Shown: positions 33,445 to 45,163, counted from the stretch's first letter. The stretch: DNA of 64,000 bases from Stemphylium vesicarium (GCA_004380135.1 QXCR01000017.1:186001-250000); one strand, 5' to 3'. A program made the numbers and translations. Notes: a model not told the origin generated them from the letters alone.

Positions 33445-33771
33445 CCACAGAGGAGCTCTAGTGGAGGATAGTATCATGCCGTTTTCAGAAATTCAGCTTA
33501 GATGGACGAGTTTGGAAACCAATATCAGCGCGCTTGATACAAGTTTGTCGTGATGAAGCATTACGCGGAGCGCATAAGGTATGCTCTCAGTGAAGTTATA
33601 GTCATCCCCGTCTCGATTGCAGGTCTCAATGCCGAGGCAGGCAAGATAACCCAGAAAGAATTTGTTGTCAAAGGCGCTAACAATCCGCGGAGGTGCATCT
33701 ATACATCCGCGATACTCAGGAGGCGATTATTAATGCGAACTATCCCAATTAGGCAACGCATCCTCGGCTCC

Positions 33772-33781
33772 TACCTAGGTA
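33772..33781. repeat. TACCTAGGTA palindrome, copy 2
   Basis: Perfect palindrome about 50 bp upstream of the proposed start of the next gene; second of four copies. Confidence 0.7.
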
Positions 33782-33825
33782 CCCTAAGCTGAGACCAGCA
33801 TCAACATGATCACATCGTCATCACC

Positions 33826-34459
33826 ATGATGAAGGTGAGGAAATGGTTCAAAGATATGCGCGCAGATGAAGTCGCGTCAGCTGGAAATGTAATGCAGCTT
33901 GTTCCTCAGTTCGCACAGAGCCCTAATCGTACTGCAGCCTGACCAAATCCGCGGCACGTTCCTAGACCTTCCAGGCGAGACACGCAACCAAATCTACGCC
34001 TACGTCATCTACCCCAACTTATCTTCCGTCACAATCGCCAACTGCACCAAATCTGAGCATCTCGGTGCATCGCTGCTTCATCCGCCTCTCTTTCGCACTT
34101 GTCGCCAGATACGCGCAGAAGCCCTTTCTTACCTATGCGCGACGTTTTCGCTCAAGATTCTCGGTTTACCAACAGCGATTACTTTCATTTCTTGCGCTGG
34201 TCGCGCGACATCTGAAGTCAAGTCTATGGTACTAGTGCAGCCTGCGCTGGCTCTTTTGGGAAGTTCGGAGGGCCAGAGGATGGTAGACAGCTTCTGCTCC
34301 GCACTAGACACGATGGCCGAGCTTGAGGAGATAACGCTAACAGGACTGGGAATGATTCCCTTGCTCAATGAGGATCAAGGACACCCAGGATTTATGGAAA
34401 GGATAGAGGCGATGAGTACACGTGGTATCACAGTTCATACTAAGAGTGGGGAGAGATGA
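33826..34459 (+). CDS. 2EXR/F-box-like protein
   Basis: The long exon encodes a typical fungal 2EXR-type start: FLDLPGETRNQIYAYVIYP followed by LFRTCRQIRAEALSYLC. Its frame has no ATG near the 5' end, so I propose a tiny first exon 33826-33834 (Met-Met-Lys) and an intron 33835-33937 (GTGAGG donor, CTAAT branch, ACTGCAG acceptor), giving MMKPDQIRGTFLDLPGE and 176 aa. The domain is certain enough; the first exon is a proposal. Such proteins are numerous in Dothideomycetes and mostly uncharacterised. Confidence 0.65.
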
Positions 34460-34548
34460 GTGATGTAATGATAGCTGCTTTGAAGCATAGCATGCTATGT
34501 ACGAAAGCTTTATCCTCTTTTCCGTCGTGGAGTCGCTGCTAGGCACGC

Positions 34549-35315
34549 TCAGATGGCCTTTGGCGACGGTTCTCTGATCATGGCTGTATTCGTGTCCGTG
34601 CCCTCAAGCCCATATTTGGACAGATCCCAGATCACCACCTCTTTAGGCTGGAACCCTACTCTCTCGTACAAGGGCTTGCCCATTGAAGAGGACTCCAAGA
34701 AAGCAGGAAGTCCCGCAGTGTCAGCTTTGCTAAGACCCCATTCAAGAAGCATTGTCCCCGCGCCCCTACGGTGATGATCTGGATGAGTAACAAGGACATG
34801 GAGGACTACGCCAACCTTAGCGCATCATCAAACGGAACCATCATGCACAACTTACAGTAGAAAGGTTTAGTCCCCACTAACATGAGTGAGCGGAATCAGT
34901 GCACGTCTCCCATGCAGTTGGTACACAGACACTTACTATACTCTTTCCTTACTCTACTCAGATATCCCATAAAGTCAACCAAGCCCTGCCTTTCCATGTC
35001 CTTTTCGTCCGGGGCAGGATACATCTTCTGCGCCGCCTCTTCACGCCGCTCCTTTTCGTTAATACGCCATTTCGCACCAGCAATCATCTTGCCCCCGTCG
35101 AGATCGGTATCAACAACCTTAAGGTACACGACATCGGACTCTTCTTTCCAGGATTTGATGTGCTTTTCAATCGACTTTTGAACATAGTCATCGGTGATGG
35201 GCGACGGGGTGAGCAACGAAATTATGCCGCCACCTTTTGCGAACGCAGCGATTTGGATAGAGACAAAGGTCTCGAAATCAGATGGCGACGTTATTAGGCG
35301 GACTTCCAAAGGCAT
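34549..35315 (-). CDS. GNAT-family N-acetyltransferase
   Basis: Two exons, 35315-34937 and 34805-34549, give 211 aa over a 131-nt intron (GTAAGT donor, GCTAAG branch, GCGTAG acceptor). I place the start at ATG 35315 (MPLEVRLITSPSDFETFVSI). The joint produces RKEYILHVLVTHPDHHRRGA, so the acetyl-CoA loop (R-R-G-A-G) lies at the start of exon 2. The end (GKPLYERVGFQPKEVVIWDL) is the usual last strand of fungal GNAT proteins. Cytosolic; substrate unknown. An alternative acceptor 8 bp upstream breaks the frame. Confidence 0.85.
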
Positions 35316-36631
35316 GCTGGATGGTAGAGCAAAAAGCGCAGGACCTGTTGTTGAGAAAAGGTTGAAGCGTGTCTTCGTGGCTTCTGGGGAACAAGGCACA
35401 AAGGGCGCTTGCACCTGACTCATGTAGCAATCGCGTAGTGATGGCGGGGCGCTTCTCGCTTCGCCTCTTCAACTCCCAACCTCGAAAGAAGAGCCTGCGC
35501 CCTTTTGCGCCCTTTCATATAGAATATCCACCGAGATACGTCAGCAACCCCGTTGATGTCCTTGCGCTGATGGCGACAGCAAAACAGACAGTTGATTGTC
35601 GACTTTACGGGTGACTAAAACCACGGCGCTGCTGTAGCCTCGTCGCCTGAACAAGCTTACCAAGCCTCGCTGATCCTACGCACGATCGCTGCAATTCCCA
35701 AGAACTTTTCGGAGCGATTCCGGCAAGTGGTCCTGCCGTGCGTTTGGTCGACTTCTTGGCTGTGAGCCTGAAACCAGAGTTGGTGCGAAATCTGGAGACG
35801 TGGAACGACTCGCTGAAACGGGCACGGGAGGCCGACACGTTGCCGCAGGAGTCAATCGCGAGACATGAATTTAGCCGTAGAACAACTTCTTGGTGATGCA
35901 AGGCAGCCTCTGGGTCATTTGCATGGGCGCCAGATATTCATGCCTTTGGATGGTGATGTGGTCAGGGTTCATCGTCGAGTTCTGCAAAAGCTGGGCGGCC
36001 TTGGTAAAAGACCTCATCAAGGTCGTGTGAATCTGGAAATGACCCAACGCAATGCGCCAAGCATTGCAGTCTAGATCCATGATGCCGAGTCTACCACCCC
36101 TCCGCTTGATCCAGCCATCCCATACATCACCGAAAGCCCCTGTCGAGTTCGGCAAGTCGTGCCACAAAGTACGCCAGGTACGCCGCCACAACGGCTGCCA
36201 TCCTGCAGCCCTATCCCCTCTAGCGCGACACCAAAAGTGTTCCCACTGGGCTCAAATCGACATGGAAGAACTTGTACAGCATGTCTCATGACCACACTGA
36301 CCGCTATGCTGCGTGCTATTTGGAGAGCGGCATGACGTTTGATGCGACCTCGAAGAGCAAATGAAAACATGACACATCTGTGTACGGTGTGCGGAAAGGT
36401 TTTGGGATACTCCAGCTATCTGTACCTCGGCAGCTTCAGATGTAGACGTACCTGGCGGTACTATAAGAGGAACGATAGTCCTGACAGGTTCTATCCAGCA
36501 GTATAATACCCGCCCCCTCTTCGCAACAAGATACCCTCATCTCTCATTCAACGTTTCCGAATACACATCTTCCTAATTATTAATACGCTCTCCTCGAAGG
36601 AACAGGTTCCACTAGACGCGGAATAATTAAC
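35316..36631. other. Intergenic, with coding-like fragment
   Basis: No complete gene. On the plus strand about 35658-35895 is open and protein-like (LFGAIPASGPAVRLVDFLAV, then PELVRNLETWNDSLKRA) but has no start codon and ends at a TGA; a competing frame is open over part of it. It could be a decayed gene piece. A minus-strand frame at 35871-36191 is not recognisable. The last 130 bp hold the cutinase promoter and 5' UTR. Confidence 0.35.
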
Positions 36632-37345
36632 ATGAAGTCTATCGTCTTCTTTCTGCCCACTGCCGCAATGGCCGCCCTTATATCATCCACTCAGAATGAT
36701 GTCACGAATGGCGGGGGGTGCAAGGCCATGACGGTCCTCTTCGCCCGCGGTACTACCGAGCTTGGAAACATGGGTAGCATTGCCGGCCCACCTTTCGTCA
36801 GCGCGGTCGGAAAGATGATGGGCGGTGCTGCGAACGTAGCGGTTCAGGGTATCCAGTACCCGGCCGATGTTCCTGGGTTCCTCGTCGGCGGCGACGCTGG
36901 TGGCAGCAAGTTGATGGCGCAGATGGTCGGACAAGTTCGAGCACAGTGCCCTGACACGACGTTGGTCATGGCTGGATATTCGTAAGTCTTCTCATGCTGC
37001 ATAATGTGCTGATACATGTATTGACAACTCCAAAGTCAAGGCGGTCAACTCGTTCACAATGCGGCCAAGATGCTCAGCGCGCAAGATTCCGCCTTTGTCT
37101 CAAGCGCCGTCATCTTTGGCGACCCAAACAACGGCGACGCCGTGGGTCAGGTCCCCGCCGCGAACACAAAGATCATCTGTGCAGCGGGCGATCTGATCTG
37201 TGCCGGCCAGGCCGTGATCTTGCCGCCACATCTGTCGTATGGGGCGAACGCCAATGAGGCAGCCCAGTTTGTTATGAGCAACATGGCCGCCGGAGGAGCT
37301 ACCGCGGCTGCACGAGCGGTCAAAGCCAGGACATTCGTCGCGTGA
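36632..37345 (+). CDS. Cutinase-family esterase (CE5)
   Basis: Secreted serine esterase of 219 aa. Exons 36632-36981 and 37036-37345, intron 54 nt (GTAAGT donor), spliced inside the active-site Ser codon. Signal peptide MKSIVFFLPTAAMAALI. Catalytic triad visible: Ser117 in GYSQGG, Asp169 in CAAGDLIC and His182 in PPHLSYG. Four cysteines (C30, C106, C165, C172) fit the two family disulfides. FARGTTE near residue 38 supplies the oxyanion-side loop. Cutinases hydrolyse plant cutin; acetylxylan esterases share the fold, so substrate is not certain. Convergent with the GH43 gene. Confidence 0.92.
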
Positions 37346-37732
37346 ATATAGATGGGGTTTTTTCTTCTGGTTGGTAACCCTCACACTGGGCATCATGTAC
37401 TATTGTTCCCCTTGTTCAATTGCTGCAGGTCAGCTTATCATATATTCGCTTTTTCTTAACACTTTTGTGCTACAATCACTCCAAGGTGGACTTTAATTTA
37501 CAACAAGATGGTTTCACGATAATTGGCACAGACAGCTCGTTCGAGAACAATTGAGTCAGCATGTTAAAATTCCTCGTCTTGGCAAGCCTTTGACCGTAGA
37601 TGACTGCATCTATCTCCAAACCGGAGGGTTCAAATCGTTCCTGTTTCGCTGTTTGGCAATGACGTCCAAAGAGTTGCTGAAACGGTCATTATCCGTGATT
37701 CTCCTGCAGATTCTATGCTGACTCTTCAGCAT
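37346..37732. other. Convergent intergenic region
   Basis: 3' regions of the cutinase and GH43 genes; nothing coding. Confidence 0.5.
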
Positions 37733-39222
37733 CTAGCTCACTGGTACAAATATACGATCGAAATCTGGTCCCCATCCTCCCTGATTGCCCCCAATCTTGA
37801 TCTCGTTACTGCCCTCCTTCAAGTCAACATGTATCACAGAACTTGCCGGTTCCCCTCCACCATGAGGAAGAAATGCAACTTTCTGCGTTTTCCCGTTCAC
37901 ACTGACGTCTGCATATCGCTGGCTGCTATCGCCGTTGAGATGTTTGATCCGAAGTGTGGTGCGTGTGGTCGCCGAAGACTGAGCATCCGGAAATGTGACG
38001 GTGCCAGAAGAAGGGCCGCCGATGTACCCAGCTGATTTGGATCCCGAGCAAGCAGAACACGACAGGGATTTGGCGCCATCTGCAAGTGTTGCAGATTCAC
38101 CCTCGTATGCGTTTTCTTTGGGTCCAGCAATCATGGCGCCAGTGCTAGGGTCGATGACCCAATTGACGGCATTCTTCATGCTAGCCGTGGTACCGGAGAT
38201 TTGGAGGGGCAGCCAGACATAAGTGCTCCTCATGAGATTTCCGCTTTGCCATCGGTCACCCATATACATGTAGCTGTCCCCAACAGGAAGTACAAATGTC
38301 GTCTGAGAGGCATAGGTATTCGATCCGGAATCTGCGAACTTGCTCCATGATGACCAAGGCCCCGAAAGGGAAGTTGAAGTGCTGTAGTAGTTGTCGTTGG
38401 GGTTCCAGCCGGTGAGTTGCGACGCAAACATGAAGTAAACTCCTTCATGTTTGACAATGGCTGGAGATTCGTATTTTTCCTCCCAGGTATGGATGTTCTC
38501 CGTGACATTCAGAAAGTCACTTGAAAGGGCATTTATGCGAAGACCGTTTTCGCGCTACCTTTGTTAGCATATTACATGCGGCAGAAGACAGGGAAAGCAG
38601 CTTACATCCTCGGTGAGTAGATAACCTTTTCCATCATCATCGACGAAGACGCCCGAATCTCTGCTCTGGAATCCTAGCGGCCTCTCGCTTCGCAAATATG
38701 TGTACTTCCCACACACGCTATCTCCCGTAGCGACACCGATCTCTGCCTCGCCGTAATCCGAACTATCGATGTGCATCCAAAGTACATACTTCCCGGTCTT
38801 TTTATTGTACATGACCTTGGGTCTCTCGATGACACGATTGGGACCCGTGTCGCCGGAGGCGGTACGCGAAAGCAGAGCGCCTTCGTAGGACCATTCTACT
38901 AAGTTGGTCGATGAATAGCAGTTAATGTTCATGAAGGCAGTGCCGTTCGTTTTGTCCTCACCCACCCTTTAGATACGTTAGCTGTGGTAGGTGCTTTGAA
39001 CATTGAGCGACGTACCAATACCACTTGTCTCCATCCCTGATAATGCCTCCGCCATGAGCTTGGATATGTTGGCCCGTGTTTGTCTGGAGACATGTCAGTA
39101 GGAATCAGTGCATTGCAAATGTTGCAACCCACGGCTGTCCAAGTCGCGCCCGGCACAATTTGGAGGGATGCACTCGCGACCGAAGTCAGGAAACCTATAC
39201 TTGCTAAGCTGAGGAAGTGCAT
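37733..39222 (-). CDS. GH43 exo-beta-1,3-galactanase with CBM35
   Basis: 446 aa in four exons: 39222-39133, 39083-39016, 38966-38606 and 38554-37733; introns 49, 49 and 51 nt. Signal peptide MHFLSLASIGFLTSVASA. The catalytic domain (about 25-320) starts with QAHGGGIIRDGDKWYWVGED, reconstructed across two introns; RPKVMYNKKTGKYVLWMH and YLRSERPLGFQSRDSGVF follow. This is the GH43 subfamily of galactan 1,3-beta-galactosidases. The C-terminal 115 residues (SLSCSACSGSKSAGYIGG to DFDRIFVPVS) form a CBM35-like carbohydrate-binding module. Likely trims beta-1,3-galactan of plant arabinogalactan proteins outside the cell. Acceptor of intron 3 is GGTAG, chosen because the nearby AAAG breaks frame. Confidence 0.9.
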
Positions 39223-39950
39223 GGCAAATCAGTGCAATCAGACTTTTGCCCTGAGTTTGCAGGAAGTTGGGGAAGCGGAGGGGTTTTAGCAGATCCGAGA
39301 TCAGTCACCAGGTCTGATGATTTTCAGGACGAATGCGGCTGCTCTCTCCGCTTATTGATGGAAATGCTATATTGCGGTGGAGGTTGTCACGAATAAAGAG
39401 AGATGTTGGGATAGTCAAGACACCATGCATGGATGAGGGCCAGGATCCACAGAGGAATTGTGGGGAAGCACTAGCGTGTGCTTAAGGTGAAGTTAGTTCC
39501 GGGTGTCAAGCTTAATTGAACATTGGATACTCGTATATGCCGGTGCGCATCATGTACTATGGCCGGGATAGTATTAATGCGAAGTTCCGTGTGAGAGCGG
39601 AGGCACGACGGGACGCGTGATGATGTTTGATCGAGAGCTTGCGGTAGCATGTAGAAAGTAGGCAACAGACCCGATATGCAGATGAAGGTTTGACGAGTTT
39701 CTGGTGGAGGCCAGTGTGTAGCCTCAAACTTGAAGAGGCAGGTACGAAGCAGCGAAAGCGTCGTGCATGGTGCCCGTGCCTGAATCAAGACGCGCTGCTA
39801 ATCTGCGGTCGTGGCGGAAGAGTGCCGGATGGCGCGAAAAGAGAGGGTCGATGGGTTTGGACGATGCGAGCAGAGCACGGCGGCCATGATTGCGCCCTCG
39901 CGTCTGCCCCACCGCGCTGCCACGACCACCAGCGCCAACGCGCCAACACG
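39223..39950. other. Intergenic, GH43 promoter side
   Basis: No gene supported. A plus-strand frame extends upstream from 39951 but without a good start. Confidence 0.45.
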
Positions 39951-40313
39951 ATGGGCACCGCGAGGCTCCAAGAGCAGGCGCAACTTTTAGAGATGATGGA
40001 ACTGGTCTCCATGATGTTTGTCAGCAGTTTTATCGCAGCTTTGGAATGCATTCCAAATTCTATGGGCCGGCCTCAAACGCAAATCCGCTGCGGCGAGTTA
40101 GACCTTGCTCATTTGATCCTCCGCGGCTCAAGGCCCACATCAACTCACTTCCTCAACAACCAGGTGACACGGAGGGACTGGGAGAATTATCGTCAATTTA
40201 TTTCCCAGTCGCCTCTTAATGAAGCCGAGAAGCTATTGAATAGGTTCCTAACTTTCTACTCTGGAAGGTTGAGTCATTACATGCTAACGGCCCGCATACT
40301 GCCTCTGAACTAA
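39951..40313 (+). CDS. Possible small protein
   Basis: Frame of 120 codons from ATG 39951 (MGTARLQEQAQLLEMMELV); an earlier in-frame ATG is at 39864. It has a helical N-terminal part and a protein-like C-terminal part (NQVTRRDWENYRQFIS). No domain. Its stop overlaps the stop of the convergent minus-strand gene by 3 bp, which is unusual and lowers confidence. Confidence 0.25.
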   Translation: MGTARLQEQAQLLEMMELVSMMFVSSFIAALECIPNSMGRPQTQIRCGELDLAHLILRGSRPTSTHFLNNQVTRRDWENYRQFISQSPLNEAEKLLNRFLTFYSGRLSHYMLTARILPLN

Positions 40314-41344
40314 CAGTCATCTTCTACTTGACCCGCGTAACCAGATCCACTATAGATCCAGCTTCCTTTCCAGATACGAATGAGCTCCTGTGACAGCATC
40401 TCCATGCCAATGCCCCTCGTACCCGCGCTCGCCAGAATCTTCCAGCCCTCGAGATGCTCCTTGCTCGTCTCAGAATCAACCATGTATGTGTATTTGTCGA
40501 AATCATCAGAACCCTTGGCAAGCATCTCGTGGACACCATTGGCGAAGCCAAAAACTGAGAGCAGCTGCTTGTACTTCGCCCAGTTGGTGTCCGTCATCGG
40601 AATGCTGATCTTGTAGACAACCTCGGGCAGGATTACGTCGCGTTGAACAATCGTGCGGAGAGACTCCCCCATGTACTTGTCGATGAACATGTGAAGCGTC
40701 TCGCGATCATCGCTGCGGAGCGGGACAGCGGTATTGCGGATGACAAGCAAAGGGCCGAGGAGGAGTAAGCGTTCCTTGGCCTATCCATTGGTTAGCAATT
40801 CCATGCGAGAAAATTGTTCCATTACGCTTACGTTAGGACCCGGTGTGACTGCACGACACATCTTCTCCTCCCCCATCTCAGTTTCCGTTTCGTAAATGGC
40901 CATGTTTGGCGGCGTACCGGTGCCTGCAGGTGGCATGCTGCCGAATGATAGATTTTGCGGGCGACCTGATGAGGGGGTATAGGAGATAGACTGAGCCAAC
41001 GTAATGTTATCGCCGCTGATGCTGTGTCCCGGAATGTTGTAGTCAAAGGGAGAGCGGTAAGATCCGTTCTCCCACTCGTACCTTGAGACGCTAGGAGGGA
41101 TGCGCGCAGCTTCACGGATCGATTTGGCAGCCTCCAAAGAAATATAGCCCATCGAAGTCCTGTTTTGCTCACGAGGAGGCGCAGGAGGCACCTCGGTGTG
41201 CGCCAGGTTGCGCGCATTGGCCAGCCGGTCACCAAAATTAGCGTCTATAGAGCGCATATACTTGTGAGTTTCTCCCTTCTTTGGCGGAATTTGCGAGGCT
41301 GTCGGTGAGGAGTTTGGACGACCGGAAGAGGAAACAGATGACAT
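40310..41344 (-). CDS. Hypothetical protein, two exons
   Basis: 327 aa from exons 41344-40832 and 40780-40310 over a 51-nt intron (GTAAGC donor, TGCTAAC branch, GGATAG acceptor) that joins VTPGPN to AKERLLLLGPLLVIRN. The ATG at 41344 (MSSVSSSGRPNSSP) is the first in frame. Residues 1-170 are Ser/Pro-rich and disordered; residues 170-327 look like a compact helical domain (ETLHMFIDKYMGESLRTIV, LLSVFGFANGVHEMLAKG). No known family recognised, no signal peptide. Confidence 0.7.
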
Positions 41345-41858
41345 TTTGGAACGATTCAAAGCCGAGAGAAGCGGAAGTCGTTCACTCGGGGCCGGGCGAG
41401 AATTCGAGTTGGGACAACGGGCGCGGGAGTGGGTAAGAGAATTTGCACCAAGTGTATGTATCCGACGTTCACTTAGCTACGATACGGACGAAAGAAACAG
41501 GCTTTTCTCTTGTGATACCGATAGAAAAAGGTAATGGGTTGGTGGTGAAGCGGAATGAAGGGCGCGAGCCCGCAACCTGATACTGTTCAGCTCGTGACAC
41601 GCTTAGCCTGGGCGGACTTGGGGCCTCACATTCACTGTTAGTTCGCGCGAAAACCAGTCACCTGACTCTTTCCAGTTCTGCGCCGCTGTTGTCACAAGAG
41701 GGGTTTCATTTCTTTCGTGCTAGCCGCCTCACATCACACCTCTATCCAGTAACCAGTGACTACAATTGAGCCCTAGCGCCTTAATTTGAAGCAGAAACAT
41801 CGCATGTTCCCATACCATACCTGCATCGAAACTGGGCTCTTGCTATCTTGCCATCAGC
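41345..41858. other. Divergent intergenic region
   Basis: Promoter space between the minus-strand hypothetical gene and the small plus-strand gene. I checked it for tRNA-like folds because of its GC-rich short repeats and found none. Confidence 0.45.
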
Positions 41859-42319
41859 ATGCACTGGCGTCATATCAAGTGGAGGGCGCCGTGGCAAAAG
41901 CGACACCTCTCGGTGCTAGAAAAGTTTCTGGTGGAGGACTCTGCAAGGAAGAAAGCCGCTGAGAAAGAGCGACAAGATGCCGAGATCGCTCGTGTATGTT
42001 TACAAATATTAAGGTGGAGTAGAAGACTAATTTGTGACAGCGGACCTCACTTGCAGGACTGGAGTACCAAAGAAGAAAGTGGAAACAGCTCAATCATTTC
42101 CTACGTCGCATTCTGAGCCCAATCAAGCGCGACCAAGTAGAGGAAGATTCGAGAGATGAGCTGGTAATGAGCAATGAAGACGGTACTAGCGATGCCAGTT
42201 TGGAAGATGCCGAGGATGCTGATGAGCACTGGGAAGGCAACTACGAAGCCCTATTACGAGAATGCGAAAATACCCAAAGTTCATACGCCAAGGCTCGAGA
42301 GACGTGCCATGTGGGGTAA
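41859..42319 (+). CDS. Small charged hypothetical protein, two exons
   Basis: Exons 41859-41993 and 42041-42319 give 137 aa. The 47-nt intron has a GTATGT donor, an ACTAAT branch and a GACAG acceptor. It joins ERQDAEIAR to RTSLAGLEYQRRKW and opens a frame of 92 further codons. The N-terminal part is basic and amphipathic (MHWRHIKWRAPWQKR, then VEDSARKKAAEKERQDA); the C-terminal part is acidic (SLEDAEDADEHWEGNYE). It is probably a helical protein, possibly nuclear. No family recognised. Confidence 0.55.
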
Positions 42320-43092
42320 TGAGATAAGTCGAGGGCAGTAGTCGCGCCCCTCGGCCTCTTCACGCCTCAGGTGTAAACCCTGTGCGAACATCCATTGTGA
42401 AGACCTCTTTAGCATATGGCTTTAAGTCAGAAACTCAACATACAGTGTTTTTGTTGAACAAACAAATAGTACTAGTAGAAAAAGCTGCCATGGTCGCGCT
42501 TTTGGATGGATGTCGGAATGATCTTCTAGTATACAACAAAGCGAACGTCAATGACAATCAATTACCTAGGTAACAACTATGCCTGTCACTTTACCTACAC
42601 GTCTGGACGCCGTAGTTATCTCGGTCTCGCGGAAACAAAAGAGTATAGCACTTCATGTGTTGCTTATAGCGTACCCGGCGAACTTTAACGATGCCTAAAA
42701 GCTCTTTATCCAACATACTTTGATCCAATATCAGCGTTCTGCCCGCACTGATTGCAACCACGGGAACTACTGCCTTCAGTTTGAGGTAGCGGTAAAGAGA
42801 ATGGTGGAAGCGAGACTTATGTGCGCGAAGTAGAAGTGAGTGTCGCATGATTGCACTATCGTTAATATCTCGGTAGCGACGACGGGGTGTTGCTTTTGTG
42901 CAAACGGACTTTGCTGTTGGCAGTGATGCGCTAATCCGTTTTGGGTCTTTGAGATTGCGAGTATCTCTATCTTTCAGTTTTGATTTCACTACCAACTGCA
43001 AATACAGATTCCTTCCTTACTACACAATATCTCTCAACCCCTTTGGTGCACCAATTGATTTAACTTTCTCTCCTCGAAGCACGACCACGACG
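42320..43092. other. Intergenic region
   Basis: No supported gene; contains the palindrome copy at 42563-42572. AT content is higher than in flanking genes. Confidence 0.45.
42563..42572. repeat. TACCTAGGTA palindrome, copy 3
   Basis: Extended palindrome TTACCTAGGTAA (42562-42573); third of four copies. Confidence 0.7.
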
Positions 43093-43437
43093 ATGCCACC
43101 ACTATCCGCTAACGATATCCCTCCACTCTTCCTCATCCCTTTACTCTCTGGAGTCCCCTCAAACCATCATCTAGTCGTTATTCGTCGAGCTGAGGCAAAG
43201 GCAGCGGAGCTTGAGGACTTCCTCAGATTAACCACGGCCGCTAAAGATGACTACAGGATGCATGAGCAAAAAACTGAGGTCAAGAAAAAGATGGGTCTCA
43301 TCCAGCAGGCGATTGATGCGCTTGTGATCTACGTTGCTCGCCGTCCTAGGTCCAGGGTCGCGACAAGGTTGGCAACCGTCAAGAAGCAGTTAGAGATGAT
43401 TCACGAGCTGTTCGGCGAGGCTATGAAGCCAGAGTAA
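43093..43437 (+). CDS. Small helical hypothetical protein
   Basis: 114 aa from ATG 43093 (MPPLSANDIPPLFLIPLLSG). The frame extends upstream to 42898 without a usable ATG other than this one. Residues 45-110 are strongly helical and charged (RAEAKAAELEDFLRLTT, KKKMGLIQQAIDALVIYVARR, VKKQLEMIHELFGEA), suggesting a coiled-coil. A T-rich pyrimidine leader (CTTTCTCTCC) precedes the start, typical of a fungal promoter. No family known. Confidence 0.45.
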   Translation: MPPLSANDIPPLFLIPLLSGVPSNHHLVVIRRAEAKAAELEDFLRLTTAAKDDYRMHEQKTEVKKKMGLIQQAIDALVIYVARRPRSRVATRLATVKKQLEMIHELFGEAMKPE

Positions 43438-44585
43438 GCTTCCCTCTTCGCGGCGCATCCTGAACTTGCAAATACTGACATCTCATGAAGAGATTTCTGA
43501 CCGGCGAGCTGGTTGCATATATCCCGGACTACCGGTGGTGACTGTGATTTTGTGGATTGCTTTTCTTAGTTATCCTACCCTGTAAGCTTCTTCGCAATTG
43601 AAGAACTTGAGAAAACAAATGTTTCTAGCGCATGTCACATCATGCGCAAATTCGTTCTGGGATAAAGGGGGATATCGCAATGAGCTTTAGTACTGGGGCT
43701 CTTTAGTAATGGCAGAAGCCTCATCTCAAAAACTCAGTCCACAGTTCTTGATGATTGCCGAAGTGTTAATTCGCATGCGACACTTTTGTGTTCATATTGA
43801 TTATACACCGCGATGGCTCGATGGTCAAGATTAACTTTTATTCCATTGTCCGCTGCCCCTGTAGAAAGCTCCTCATAAACGGCAGCCTGATAGAACTTTC
43901 GCTAGCCGCTAGGCGTGTGTACTAAAACCTCACTAAACGGAGTGGGCTGGTCGATCTAGCAGAGTGTGCTTTAACAGGATATACATCGATTACCGCGAAG
44001 ATTCGATGCTAAGCTGTTCAACTTCTCTTTACTGCTGTCACAGGTATTCATGACCTGCGATCCAACCTAAGATGGTTCGGGATCTTTGAGTATACCTCAA
44101 ACAACGAATACTACAGAGCCGAGAACCCTGGAAATCACGGGGTGATATCCTCTCTGGGAGGCCACTAGTCGACACGGAAGGTAGGTATAGGACCTAGCGC
44201 AGTGTCACCGTTTGGCTGACTTGCATCGTCAACGCTACAGGAGAGTGGCATGTGGTCAAACCCATCACATCACCTAAGCACTTTAGTATGTTCAACTCGC
44301 CAGCAACAACGATGTCACGACCCAGAATAATTGACAGGTCACTGTGTGCCAGATTTTAGCAGTGATGGCTTAAACATGTTAGATGTGTCCACACCCGGAG
44401 GGTTGATACCAACACAGGCTTGGCCAAGCCAAGCAGCTGCCACTGAGTTCGCCTATTTACACGCATATGAACGAGCGACTGTGACGATTTATTCGCCAAT
44501 ATGACACTTCCAGACCCTTAAGAAACCCGCTTTTGTACGCTGTCTTCCATTGCACTGTGCGAACGGCTCACGCATGAACTGTCAC
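43438..44585. other. Intergenic region
   Basis: 1.15 kb with no coding signal, AT-richer than average. No terminal repeats or transposase fragments recognised. Confidence 0.45.
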
Positions 44586-45163
44586 CTAACCAAAGGTCGA
44601 GTTCAGTGGCCAGAACTTGATGTTGCTATACGTATCTGTAGCATCTGGAGACTGGTTTTCAACATCGGATGGCACGCCACTGGTCGTCTCACACTCTCCT
44701 CTGCCCGTTTCCAGGTCGGCGTCCGGGTTTTTGTCGGTGGGATAGGTGGAATCTAGCCAAAGCATGTTGCTGTGATGGTCATCCCACAAACTCATTACAA
44801 GAAACATTCCATTAGCGAGAGCTTTAGCCATGTTCACCATGCCGCCCTTGTCTTTGAATGTGCATGTATCGTCAAACACAGCTTTCTGCTGGTCGCAGAA
44901 CTTTGTGGTGATGGAATTGCCGTCGACGCCTGGAATGGCTGATGCGGGCTGAGCGATTATTTTGCCACCCTGAACGTAGAAACGCTTGATTTCCATGTCT
45001 GCGCCGGTCCCAATGAATTGTGTGACGACCGTGAACTTCTTGGAAGTGTCGACTCTCTTGCCTTTGCCATAAAAGCCTTTGACACCCATGCGGTAGCTGT
45101 TAAAGTCGCAACCATCGGGGTCACAGATGCCGGCATATCGATTGGCAGAGTAGGTACCACCGC
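44586..45163 (-). pseudogene. GH7 cellobiohydrolase relic, N-terminal half deleted
   Basis: On the minus strand the sequence from CGGTYSANRYAGICDPDGCD through MSLWDDHHSNMLWLDSTYPT to the normal domain end (TYSNIKFWPLNSTFG, stop at 44586) is the C-terminal 40% of a GH7 catalytic domain. The upstream 250-270 residues are missing, including the E-x-D-x-x-E catalytic motif, so it cannot be an active cellulase. Homology begins abruptly at CGGTYS. The frame is open for a few codons more, but those do not match. A TATATAAG box (45253-45260) and an ATG-ATG about 50 bp before the break suggest that the old promoter survived and an internal deletion removed the first half. No stop lies within the remnant. 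Confidence 0.88.

Noticed and set aside
37610..37650. tRNA T-loop-like GGTTCAAATC
   Set aside because: No acceptor, D or anticodon arms can be formed around it.
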